Shown: positions 16,116-23,019 of the stretch, in pieces | Layout of the letters: each line of letters begins with the position of its first letter | How positions within the stretch are numbered: position 1 is the stretch's first letter | Origin: Gammaproteobacteria bacterium Ga0077536 | GTDB lineage: Bacteria > Pseudomonadota > Gammaproteobacteria > Ga0077536 | Reading direction: 5' to 3' | NCBI GenBank assembly: GCA_001464935.1 | Contig: LNEL01000014.1 | Location: 1 to 37,190 of the forward strand | Length of the DNA: 37,190 nt | Made by a program: the position numbers and the translations under genes | Notes under the pieces: generated by a model | What the model was told of the DNA's origin: nothing | Databases searched by the model: none | What the model saw: only the letters and a program-made list of their open reading frames with translations

Positions 16116-16155
16116 AAAAAAAGTCTTGACGTCTGACGTGACTGCCGTTCAAGAC
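16116..16155 (-). terminator. Intrinsic terminator after the Rid-family gene
   Basis: On the minus strand GTCTTGA (16155-16149) can pair with TCAAGAC (16129-16123), followed at once by seven T residues (complement of A16116-A16122). The loop is long (19 bases), so efficiency is uncertain. It ends the leftward operon 25 bases past the stop. Confidence 0.5.
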
Positions 16156-16180
16156 GGCCCCGCGAGGGCGCCCGCCACCC

Positions 16181-16579
16181 TCATTCCGGGACGTACGCAT
16201 TGACCTGAATCTCGACGACCTGGCCGGGAAAGGTCAGGGCGGTCACGCCGACGCCGGTCCACGCCGGCGGCGGGTTCGAGCGCAGGATGTAGCGGTCCTT
16301 GACCTCGCAGAAAAGGGCGAGCTGTTCCTGGATGCCGACGTGATAGGTCGTCATCGCATACACATGCTCGAAGCCGGCACCGGCTTGTGCGAGGACCATC
16401 TTCACATTCTCCCAGGCCTGCACGATCTGCGCTTCGAGGTCTTCGACGACGCGCATGTTGGCGTCGCGCCCCACCTGGCCGGCACAGGTGATCCACGGTC
16501 CGATACGCACGGCGGGCGCGTAGTGAAAGCGTTCGAAAATGTTCTGCATGGTCGGGGGGACGACGATCTGGGGCTGCAT
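16181..16579 (-). CDS. Rid (YjgF/YER057c/UK114) family protein, non-RidA type
   Basis: A 132-residue Rid-superfamily protein with the typical RIGPWITCAGQVG strand (25-37), AQIVQAWENVKMVLAQAGAGFEHV helix and a C-terminal VEIQVNAYVPE strand. In true RidA an arginine in the segment before the last strand is required for imine deaminase activity. Here the equivalent stretch reads PPPAWTGVGVTAL and seems to carry tryptophan instead, so classical 2-aminoacrylate deaminase activity is not predicted. It likely belongs to one of the Rid subgroups of unknown activity. It starts 42 bases after the PqiC-like gene and ends at an intrinsic terminator, so it may be the last gene of the MCE operon. Confidence 0.82.
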   Translation of the reverse strand: MQPQIVVPPTMQNIFERFHYAPAVRIGPWITCAGQVGRDANMRVVEDLEAQIVQAWENVKMVLAQAGAGFEHVYAMTTYHVGIQEQLALFCEVKDRYILRSNPPPAWTGVGVTALTFPGQVVEIQVNAYVPE

Positions 16580-16621
16580 GGGAGTTCCTCCTCGGGCTGG
16601 GTGATCGAGAGTCGGGTGCGT

Positions 16622-17224
16622 TCAGTCCGCGGGCAGACGACGCGCGATGTCCTGTGCGAGGGCGCCGACCGCAGCGGACGCGGCGGCGACCAGTGCATCG
16701 TAGTCGTCGGCGGCGCCACCGACCGGCAGGCTCAGGTCGGTGAGCAGCACGCGCGGCGTGGCGTCGGCGGCGCGTTGTTGCACGGTCCAGCGCGCGCTGA
16801 GGCGCATCGTGCCGTCGGCGGCCCGTTCGAAGCGCTGCACGTCGACCGTGATCTGCCGCGGCGGCGGCGGCGCGCCGCGCCATGGATAGGGAATGATCTG
16901 CGTCGTCGGCAACGCCAGCGCGAGCTGCGCCTGCAGCGAACGTGCGAAGGAGTCCCGCAGCGGCTCGGCCCAGCGATGACGATTCGACAGGTTCAGGCGC
17001 GTGTCGTTGGCCCAGCTGACGATCTGCGGCCGATCGAGATACTCCGGGAGGCGTATCGGCCCGAGCCCCAGGCGCGGACCCTCGAGCGCCTTGGCGCTGG
17101 CCGCGCCGGGCGGCGCACTCAGCAGGTAGTACTGGGCCGGCGGTGTGCGCGAGCACGCCGCGGCACACAGCAGCAGCGTCAGCAGGCAGGCGCGGGAAAT
17201 CACAGCGCTCATCGGTGTCCTCAC
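16622..17224 (-). CDS. PqiC/YmbA-like outer-membrane lipoprotein of an MCE system
   Basis: A 200-residue ABC-transport auxiliary lipoprotein. The signal ends in a lipobox-like AAAC with C24 as the likely lipidated cysteine, and the mature start PPAQYYLLSAPPG is typical of the PqiC/DUF330 family. These proteins sit in the outer membrane and accept or donate lipid with an MCE tunnel protein. The GTG start at 17224 overlaps the stop of the MCE gene (GTGA); an in-frame ATG at 17212 is an alternative. It follows permease, ATPase and MCE genes, completing a four-part envelope lipid transporter. Confidence 0.85.
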   Translation of the reverse strand: MRTPMSAVISRACLLTLLLCAAACSRTPPAQYYLLSAPPGAASAKALEGPRLGLGPIRLPEYLDRPQIVSWANDTRLNLSNRHRWAEPLRDSFARSLQAQLALALPTTQIIPYPWRGAPPPPRQITVDVQRFERAADGTMRLSARWTVQQRAADATPRVLLTDLSLPVGGAADDYDALVAAASAAVGALAQDIARRLPAD

Positions 17225-18276
17225 GGTTCGTCGTCGCCGCGGCCGGTCAGCACGGACTCGGGCTGCGTTTCGAGGGCCTCGGCGAGCAGGCGCAGCGCGC
17301 GCGCGGCGGACGTCGTTTCCTCGAGCATTTCGTTGATCTGGTAGTGCGTCGTCGAGTTCTCGCTGGTCGCCGCGCGCAGCGCCCTGGCCGTCTCCGCGAG
17401 TTCTTCGCTGGCGCGGGTGATTGCGCGCATCGGGCCGCTGTCGCCGCGAGTCAGCGCCGCGACGTTCGCCGCGCCTTCGTCGATGCGTTGTAGGGTCTGG
17501 CGGCCGGCGCGCAGGGTCGCGGCGCTCTCTTCGAGCGTGGTGCGCGTCACGCGCAGCGTTTCCGCCGCCTCGTTCATCACCGACTGCACATCGTTGGTGA
17601 CCGTCGTCGCGCGCTTGTCGAGGCGCGCCGTCAGCGACGAGAGATGTTCGAGCGTCTGGTCGAGGCTCGTCAGCGCATGCGACACCTCGGGCGAGGTCAC
17701 CAGTTCACGCACCGACTCGGAAATCATCGAGATGTCTTCGACGAGCTTCTCGACGTTCAGCTTGTCGAGCTTGTTGGTCAGCTCTTCGACCTCGGTCGGC
17801 AGCGTCGGGATTTCCGGGATACCCGTGTCGCCGCCGTACAGCGTCAGCGGACGATCGGGGTAGAAGTCGAGATCGATGTACAGCTGGCCGGTCAGAAAGC
17901 TCCAGGTCTTCAGGCGCGCGCGCAGGCCGCGCTGGGCGAGCTCCGAGTTCTCGGCGATGTCGCCGAGTGCGATAGACTGGCCTTCGAGGTTCTTCAGCAC
18001 GTATTCGTCGGTGCGCACGACAACAGGCACCAGGAAGTTGAACTTCTTCTCGTCGACCGACAGGCCGATGCTCTCGACGCTGCCGATCTTCACGCCGCGG
18101 AACACCACGGGCGAGCCGATCTGCAGGCCCGTCGCCGAGCCTTCGAAATACATGATGTAGGACGGTCGCTTGCGCCAGAACCCGCCGTCGGCGAGCAGCA
18201 GCACCGCCGCCACGACCAGCGCGGCCGCGCCGAGCACGAAGCCGCCAATGACCTTGGGATTCGCCTGTTTGCTCAT
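17221..18276 (-). CDS. MlaD/MCE-domain periplasmic lipid-transport protein
   Basis: A 351-residue single-pass membrane protein: N-terminal transmembrane helix (about 9-30), one MCE domain (about 38-115, including GSPVVFRGVKIGSVESI) and a long predicted coiled-coil/helical tail (about 150-340). MCE proteins form hexameric rings that carry phospholipids or other hydrophobic molecules between membranes. The open frame continues upstream to 18741, but the start is placed at 18276 because MSKQANPKVIGGFVLG is the usual MCE beginning and overlaps the ATPase stop as ATGA. Confidence 0.88.
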   Translation of the reverse strand: MSKQANPKVIGGFVLGAAALVVAAVLLLADGGFWRKRPSYIMYFEGSATGLQIGSPVVFRGVKIGSVESIGLSVDEKKFNFLVPVVVRTDEYVLKNLEGQSIALGDIAENSELAQRGLRARLKTWSFLTGQLYIDLDFYPDRPLTLYGGDTGIPEIPTLPTEVEELTNKLDKLNVEKLVEDISMISESVRELVTSPEVSHALTSLDQTLEHLSSLTARLDKRATTVTNDVQSVMNEAAETLRVTRTTLEESAATLRAGRQTLQRIDEGAANVAALTRGDSGPMRAITRASEELAETARALRAATSENSTTHYQINEMLEETTSAARALRLLAEALETQPESVLTGRGDDEP

Positions 18277-19022
18277 GCGCCGCCCCGTTGCAGAAAGTTG
18301 CGGACTTTTTCCACGTCGCCCCTTGCCAGTGCTTTCGGATCGCCCGTCGCGATCATGGTCTTGGTGTCCGCGTCGAGGAACACCGAGTTGTTCGCAATCG
18401 CGAAGATGCTCGCCAGCTCGTGCGTCACGAGCACGATCGTCGCGCCCAGGCTGTCGCGCAGTTCGAGGATCAGCTCGTCGAGGCGCCGCGAACTCAGCGG
18501 ATCGAGACCGGCCGAAGGCTCGTCGAAGAACAGGATCTCCGGATCCAGCGCCATCGCGCGGGCGAGCCCGGCGCGCTTTTTCATGCCGCCGCTGATTTCC
18601 GACGGATAGAAGGCCTCGAAACCGGCGAGTCCGACCAGTGACAGCTTCAGCGACACGATTTCGCGAATCAGGTCGGGCGTGAGCCCCGTGAATTCCTGCA
18701 GCGGCAGCGCCACATTCTCGGCCAGCGTCAGCGAACTCCACAGCGCGCCGGCCTGGAACAGCACGCCGAAGCTGCGCTGCCGTTCGACCTGTGCCTCTGG
18801 ACTCGCCGCCCAGTAATCCTCGCCATCGTACAACACCGCGCCCCTGCTCGGCCGGTTGAGGCCGATCATCTGCTTCAGGAGGGTGCTCTTGCCGCAGCCG
18901 CTGCCGCCCATGATCACGAAGATGTCGCCGCGATTGACGGTGAAATTCAGATCGCGCTGAATGACGTAGTCGCCATAGGCCATCGTCAGATCGCGAACCT
19001 CGATGTGGGGCGCGGCGGTCAC
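18273..19022 (-). CDS. MlaF-like ABC transporter ATP-binding protein
   Basis: A 249-residue ABC ATPase with Walker A GGSGCGKST (39-47), Q-loop LFQ (88-90), a signature region SGGMKKR (144-150) typical of the MlaF/Ttg2A class, and Walker B ILFFDEP (163-169). It should energise lipid movement together with the permease encoded just upstream. Start is GTG, one base after the permease stop; the 3' end overlaps the MCE gene by four bases, so the operon is tightly coupled. Confidence 0.92.
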   Translation of the reverse strand: MTAAPHIEVRDLTMAYGDYVIQRDLNFTVNRGDIFVIMGGSGCGKSTLLKQMIGLNRPSRGAVLYDGEDYWAASPEAQVERQRSFGVLFQAGALWSSLTLAENVALPLQEFTGLTPDLIREIVSLKLSLVGLAGFEAFYPSEISGGMKKRAGLARAMALDPEILFFDEPSAGLDPLSSRRLDELILELRDSLGATIVLVTHELASIFAIANNSVFLDADTKTMIATGDPKALARGDVEKVRNFLQRGGA

Positions 19023-19023
19023 G

Positions 19024-20166
19024 TCAGATGCCCAGTTTGTGAAAGACGATCGTCAGCACCGACGCCGAGATCGTGATCAGCAGGATGCCGAGCACCACAG
19101 CCGAGGTGGTCGACTCGCCGACCGCCTGCGCACTGCGCCCGCAATTCATGCCGCGCAGGCAGCCGGCGAAGGCCACCAACCCGCCGTAGACCGTGCCCTT
19201 GATCACGCCCACCGCGAAGTGCTTCAGCTCGAGCGCGGTCAGCGTTTCGTTGTAGTACTCGTACATGCCGACATTGAACACGCCGACCGCGATCAGCATG
19301 CCGGCCAGGATGCCGACGATGCCCGCGTAGAGCGTCAGCAGCGGCACCATCAGCAGCAGCGCGAGCATCCGCGGCAGCACGAGATAGTCGATCGGGGACA
19401 CGCCCAGCGTGCGGAAGGCGTCGATTTCCTCGTTGACCTGCATCGTGCCGAGTTGCGCCGCATACGCCGCGCCCGTTCTGCCGGCGAGGATGATGCCCGT
19501 CATCAGCGCCGCGACTTCGCGCACCACGCCGATGCCGACGAGGTCGGCGATGTAGATCTCGGCGCCGAACAGCGCGAGCTGCACCGCGCCCATGTAGGCG
19601 AGGATGGTGCCGACGAGAAAGCTGATCAGCGAGACGATTGGCAGTGCGCGCGGGCCGACCTCCTCGATCAGCCACCCGAGATCCTGCCGCCGGTAGCGGG
19701 CGCGGCCGGTGCAGAAGCGCCCGAGCGAGAGCGTGATTTCACCGGCGAACTCGACCATTGCGGGCAGGTCGCGCCACACCGTCAGCGCGTGCTGACCAAG
19801 CGCGGCGAGCAGCCCCGGCGCCTGCGGCGTGCCGCGCACGCTGGCTGGCGGCGGCACCGCGAAGGCGAGCGTCAGCAGGCGCCGCAGGCCCTCGGGCAGC
19901 GCGGTCTGGTCGACGGCAATCTTGCGTGCCTCACAGTCGCGCAGCAGCGCGGCCAGGAAATTCACCGCACTCGAATCCCAGGCTTTCAGATCCTGCGCGC
20001 CGAGGCTGACACGCTTGGCGGCCGCGAGTCGCGGCGCAATCTCGACATAGCGCGTGACCGGGCCGCGCAGCGACCAGGTGCCCGTGAGACGCACGACCGG
20101 CGCGTCGGCGCTGCCGTCGATGACGAGTCGATCGCGCCATTCGCCTGCTCCGTCATCGACCGTCAT
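19024..20166 (-). CDS. MlaE-like permease with fused N-terminal STAS domain
   Basis: A 380-residue inner-membrane permease. Residues ~10-105 form a STAS-like domain, with DLKAWDSSAVNFL (59-71) in the position of the regulatory serine. Residues ~115-380 are an MlaE/YrbE permease with several hydrophobic segments and the ELAALMTGIILAGR-type motif (here REVAALMTGIILAGR). In the E. coli Mla system the STAS protein MlaB is separate; here it is fused, as in many non-Mla MCE operons. The ATG at 20166 is chosen because the family begins there; the longer open frame upstream overlaps the divergent selenoprotein gene. First gene of the MCE operon. Confidence 0.88.
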   Translation of the reverse strand: MTVDDGAGEWRDRLVIDGSADAPVVRLTGTWSLRGPVTRYVEIAPRLAAAKRVSLGAQDLKAWDSSAVNFLAALLRDCEARKIAVDQTALPEGLRRLLTLAFAVPPPASVRGTPQAPGLLAALGQHALTVWRDLPAMVEFAGEITLSLGRFCTGRARYRRQDLGWLIEEVGPRALPIVSLISFLVGTILAYMGAVQLALFGAEIYIADLVGIGVVREVAALMTGIILAGRTGAAYAAQLGTMQVNEEIDAFRTLGVSPIDYLVLPRMLALLLMVPLLTLYAGIVGILAGMLIAVGVFNVGMYEYYNETLTALELKHFAVGVIKGTVYGGLVAFAGCLRGMNCGRSAQAVGESTTSAVVLGILLITISASVLTIVFHKLGI

Positions 20167-20316
20167 GCGGGAACTGCCTCTGTCTGGACTGCGTGGCGCG
20201 AAGGCGCTGGCCCGGATTATAAGGCGCGCCGACGCTGACGCGCGCCGGCGCGCGCCGTGACAGCGGCAAATGCCGCCCTTATGCTGACCGGCATTCGCCG
20301 CCCGAGGAGGCACGCC

Positions 20317-21201
20317 ATGCCGGTCATGTACATGCAGGCTATCACCGCGCGCTACCTGCGCCTCGGTTATCAGCCTTATCGCTGGTTCGCCGCCGACAGT
20401 CCGCCCGCGTGGCAGCCGCTCCGCAAACCGTTGCGCGAGGCGCGTCTGGGCCTGCTGTCGACCTCCGGCGCGTACGCGCTCGGCCAGGTGGCGTACCACT
20501 ACCGTGACGACTGCTCGATCCGCGAGATCCCGGCCACGACGCCCGACGCCGAGCTGCGCTTCTCGCACATCACCGAGAACTATCTGGTCGATCCGCGGCG
20601 CGATCCGGGCTGCATCTTCCCGTCGCGCGCGTTGCGCCGGCTGGTCGGGCTCGGCGTCATCGGCAGCCTTGCCGACACACTGCTGTCGTGCATGGGCGGC
20701 GTGTACTCGCAGCGGCGCGTGCGCGAGGAAGTCGCACCCGCGGTGCTCGAGGCGATGCGCGCGCAGGAGGTCGATGCCGCCTTGCTCGTTGCGATGTGAC
20801 CCGTGTGTCACCAGACCGTGAGTCTGGTCGCACGGCACCTCGAAGCACACGGCATCGCGACGATGTGTCTTGGCAGCGCCTTCGACATTCTCGGTGCGGG
20901 CCGGCCGCCGCGCGCGACCTTCGTCGACTATCCGCTCGGGCACTCGGCCGGCAAGCCGTTCGATGTGGCCGACCAGGATGCGATCCTGGCGGCCGCGCTG
21001 TCCGGCCTCGAGCACGCACCGCTGCCGGGCACGCTGCTGTGCCTGCCGAATCGCTGGGATGCTGACGGCGAATGGCAACAGGCGGCCGCGTCGAACGAGG
21101 GGCAGGACTCGCGGCAGCCGCGTGACGACACTCCCCAGTTTCAGCTGCCGGCCGATCGCGACGCGGCGCTGGCGAGCGGCGCCCTGGCAGGAGATCGCTG
21201 A
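20317..21201 (+). CDS. GrdB/PrdB-family selenoprotein with Sec161 (UGA at 20797)
   Basis: I read this as one 294-residue gene containing an in-frame TGA (20797-20799) decoded as selenocysteine. The first part has the hallmarks of the glycine/sarcosine/betaine/D-proline reductase selenoprotein B family: LREARLGLLSTSGAYALGQ, DDCSIREIP, FSHITENYLVDPRRDPGCIFP and LGVIGSLADTLLSCMGG. Without any frame change, the sequence after the TGA continues as PVCHQTVSLVARHLEAHGI, the next conserved part of the same family, giving a redox-type U-P-V-C motif (Sec161, Cys164). A bSECIS hairpin lies at once downstream. AGGAGG (20305-20310) six bases before the ATG fixes the start. The pyruvoyl partner subunits of the clostridial reductases are not nearby, so the substrate is unknown. 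A standard gene caller would split it into a 160-residue protein and a 132-residue fragment. A simple nonsense mutation is the alternative but does not explain the hairpin. Confidence 0.88.
20797..20835 (+). promoter_or_regulatory. Bacterial SECIS element with the Sec UGA codon
   Basis: The UGA is 20797-20799. Then 20801-20807 (CCGTGTG) pairs with 20829-20835 (CGCACGG) through six Watson-Crick pairs and one G-U. A two-base bulge (T20808-C20809) follows, then a perfect upper stem ACCAGAC (20810-20816) with GTCTGGT (20822-20828). The apical loop is CGTGA (20817-20821), with G at its second position and 17 bases between the UGA and the loop. This fits the general bSECIS rules of loop guanine placement and UGA-to-loop distance for SelB binding. 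Confidence 0.85.
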
Positions 21202-21209
21202 GCGCCTGC

Positions 21210-21764
21210 TCAGTCGGCGGCGAATTCGATCACGCTGTCGGGCCGCGCGAGCATCAGCGCGCGCGCGCCCAGCGGGCCGATGACCTGCACGCGCAGTTGC
21301 GCGAGCTCGGGCAACAGCGTGAACAGGCCGGTGGTCGCACTGTCCAGCGCCGCCGGCTGCGCACAGCGCAGCGTCCAGGCGAGCCGGAAATCTGCATGGG
21401 ATGGTTCGTCGTCAGCATGGGCGTGTGCGGTGGCGGAAACGTCATTGCCACGGCCGGGTGCCGCCTCGACCTGCGTCGTCGTGGCGACGCAGCCGGCGTC
21501 GGGCGTCGGTGCGATCACGCGTCCGGGCTCCTGCAATCGTGCCAGCGCCGTCTCGACGGCCGCACGTTGCCCCGGGGTCGACGGCGCATGCTCGAAGCCA
21601 ACGACGTCATGGGCCGGGATCTCGAGGTTCGCCTGCAGCATGTTGCCGTCGACGACGATCTGCAGCGTCGCGACGCCGTGCTCGTGCGCGCCTTCCGCGG
21701 CACCGGCGATGGCGGGCAGCAGCGACAGCACGGCGAGCAGCAAGCTGGCACGGCTAGAAGGCAT
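21210..21764 (-). CDS. DUF2796/ZrgA-like periplasmic zinc-binding protein
   Basis: A 184-residue protein with a Sec signal (hydrophobic 6-20, cleavage near AGAAEG). The DUF2796 start EGAHEHGVATLQIVVDGN (25-41) and NLEIPAHDVVGFEHAP (46-61) follow. A histidine/aspartate-rich central patch (AHAHADDEPSH) looks metal-binding. In Vibrio the relative ZrgA helps zinc uptake and is Zur-controlled; a similar role is likely here. The frame extends to an ATG at 21797, but MPSSRAS begins the normal signal peptide, so 21764 is preferred. It follows the DUF1826 gene in the same direction and converges on the selenoprotein gene, with stops eight bases apart. Confidence 0.8.
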   Translation of the reverse strand: MPSSRASLLLAVLSLLPAIAGAAEGAHEHGVATLQIVVDGNMLQANLEIPAHDVVGFEHAPSTPGQRAAVETALARLQEPGRVIAPTPDAGCVATTTQVEAAPGRGNDVSATAHAHADDEPSHADFRLAWTLRCAQPAALDSATTGLFTLLPELAQLRVQVIGPLGARALMLARPDSVIEFAAD

Positions 21765-21880
21765 CCTCTGGTCTTCGCAGTATTTGACGTGGCGCATGCT
21801 AACAGGCGGGCGAGCGTCACCGGCGTGCTGCTGCCGCCTTCAGGCGCAGGCCCGGCGACCCGACGCACGCGTGCCATGGA

Positions 21881-22534
21881 TCACCGGTCTGCCAACGCGT
21901 CGATGGTGAAAATGAGGCGTGGCACGCCGTCCTCAGCCGCTGGCGAACGGTGCACACAGCCGCGGCCTTCGTGGCCCGGCCATGCCTCGCCCTTCAGCAG
22001 CGCGGTCGCGCCCGTCGGCAGACGCCGGACCGGGCCGCACACGGCACCGCTGTGCTCGTCGGACAGACCGTCCGCGCGATGCCCGAGCCGCTCGCGCCTG
22101 ACGTCCTCATTCGCGAGCCATTCGGTGCCGGCGCCGGCATAGGTGCAGATCAGGCGCAGGCCCACGCGATCGGTGTGGAAGCGCGGACACATCGCCCCGG
22201 TCAGTACGTGCAGGCGCAAGCCCACGGTCTGCGCGTCGGTCAACGTGGCGTATACGTCGATGAGAAAACGCCAGTCAGCGTGCAGCGCGCGGGCCCCGCC
22301 ATCGAACAGCAGGCCGTCCAGGCACGGATCGGCGGCCGCCGTGACGACGCGCCGCTCGCCGCGGCCGTGTGGCAACTGGCGTGTCACGTCAGCGAGCAGG
22401 GGTTGCGGCAATGCGCGCGGCAGATACACCAAGTTCAGGGTCGGCGCGCAGATGTCGGCGAGATCGGCGAGGCGCGCGGCCTCGCGCCAGGACGTCTCGC
22501 CCGACAGGATCGGAAGCTGCAGCGGTGCGTTCAT
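21881..22534 (-). CDS. DUF1826 family protein, zinc-starvation associated
   Basis: A 217-residue DUF1826 protein. Recognisable parts are the R(L)HVLTGAMCPRFHTDRVGLRLICTY centre and the GTEWLANEDV and GEAWPGHEGRGCVHRSP segments, with several His/Cys residues that could bind metal (MCPRFHTD, GCVHRSP). The biochemical role is unknown. Family members are frequently found in predicted Zur regulons, and here the gene precedes a ZrgA-like gene and has a Zur-box-like sequence about 100 bases upstream, which supports a low-zinc response. Confidence 0.78.
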   Translation of the reverse strand: MNAPLQLPILSGETSWREAARLADLADICAPTLNLVYLPRALPQPLLADVTRQLPHGRGERRVVTAAADPCLDGLLFDGGARALHADWRFLIDVYATLTDAQTVGLRLHVLTGAMCPRFHTDRVGLRLICTYAGAGTEWLANEDVRRERLGHRADGLSDEHSGAVCGPVRRLPTGATALLKGEAWPGHEGRGCVHRSPAAEDGVPRLIFTIDALADR

Positions 22535-22633
22535 GCGGGCATCTCCGTGCCGGTGCCTCGGGCGCGCCAGGCCTGCGTGTCTCCAGCCACACGCAAACTG
22601 CCGGTTGGCGTGGCCGACCGTGTTGTCTGGAAC

Positions 22634-22646
22634 GTAATATAGTAAC
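22634..22646 (-). promoter_or_regulatory. Possible Zur operator
   Basis: On the minus strand the site reads GTTACTATATTAC, close to the gammaproteobacterial Zur core GTTAtaatATAAC. It stands out as an AT-rich island in GC-rich sequence, about 100 bases upstream of the DUF1826 start. The call rests on similarity recalled from memory plus gene context. Confidence 0.5.
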
Positions 22647-22787
22647 AGTCAACAGGTGGCCGCAAGCCCAAGCGGCGTGGACGCGCTGAATGGCTGAGCG
22701 CCGATCTCGGTGACTGGCAGTGATCCTGGGCGAAACCCTCGGCTCATCGCGTCAGTGGCTGTGAAGATGCCTGCCCGGCGCCCGCGT

Positions 22788-22876
22788 GTAGCCCGGCTGT
22801 AGCGCGCAGCGCGGAACCCGGGCGCGGCCAGTCAGATCCCACAGGTCCCGGGTTCCACTTCGTTGCACCCGGGCGA
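22788..22876. repeat. Inverted pair of REP elements (REPIN/BIME-like)
   Basis: The left element (22788-22822, plus) differs by one base from the 35-base type at 7696 and 11976. The right element (about 22847-22876, minus) has CCCGGGTGCAACGAAGTGGAACCCGGG-type arms with a slightly altered head. Span and spacing match the pair at 11976-12065 to within one base. Confidence 0.75.
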
Positions 22877-23019
22877 TATCGAGCTTGCATGAGGCCGGCG
22901 AGGCAGGCGCCTCGTGACGGTGGTGCTGACGCAGGAAGCGGCTTGGCTGCTTCTGTCAGCCCCCGTGCACGCCGGCCCCCCGGTGGCGGCCGGCGAAGAC
23001 CGCCGCAGAGCGCAGGCCT

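Larger units (their letters stand above)
22535..23019. other. Promoter region of the zinc genes plus REP block
   Basis: The 485-base gap holds the possible Zur box (22634-22646), an inverted REP pair (22788-22876) and a copy of the GCTGACGCAGGAAG composite-repeat segment (about 22927-22940). No credible gene was found. Confidence 0.6.

Noticed and set aside
20803..21201. Separate 132-residue gene starting at GTG 20803
   Set aside because: It has no ribosome site, begins in the middle of a conserved family segment, and is in frame with the upstream part across a UGA with a SECIS hairpin.
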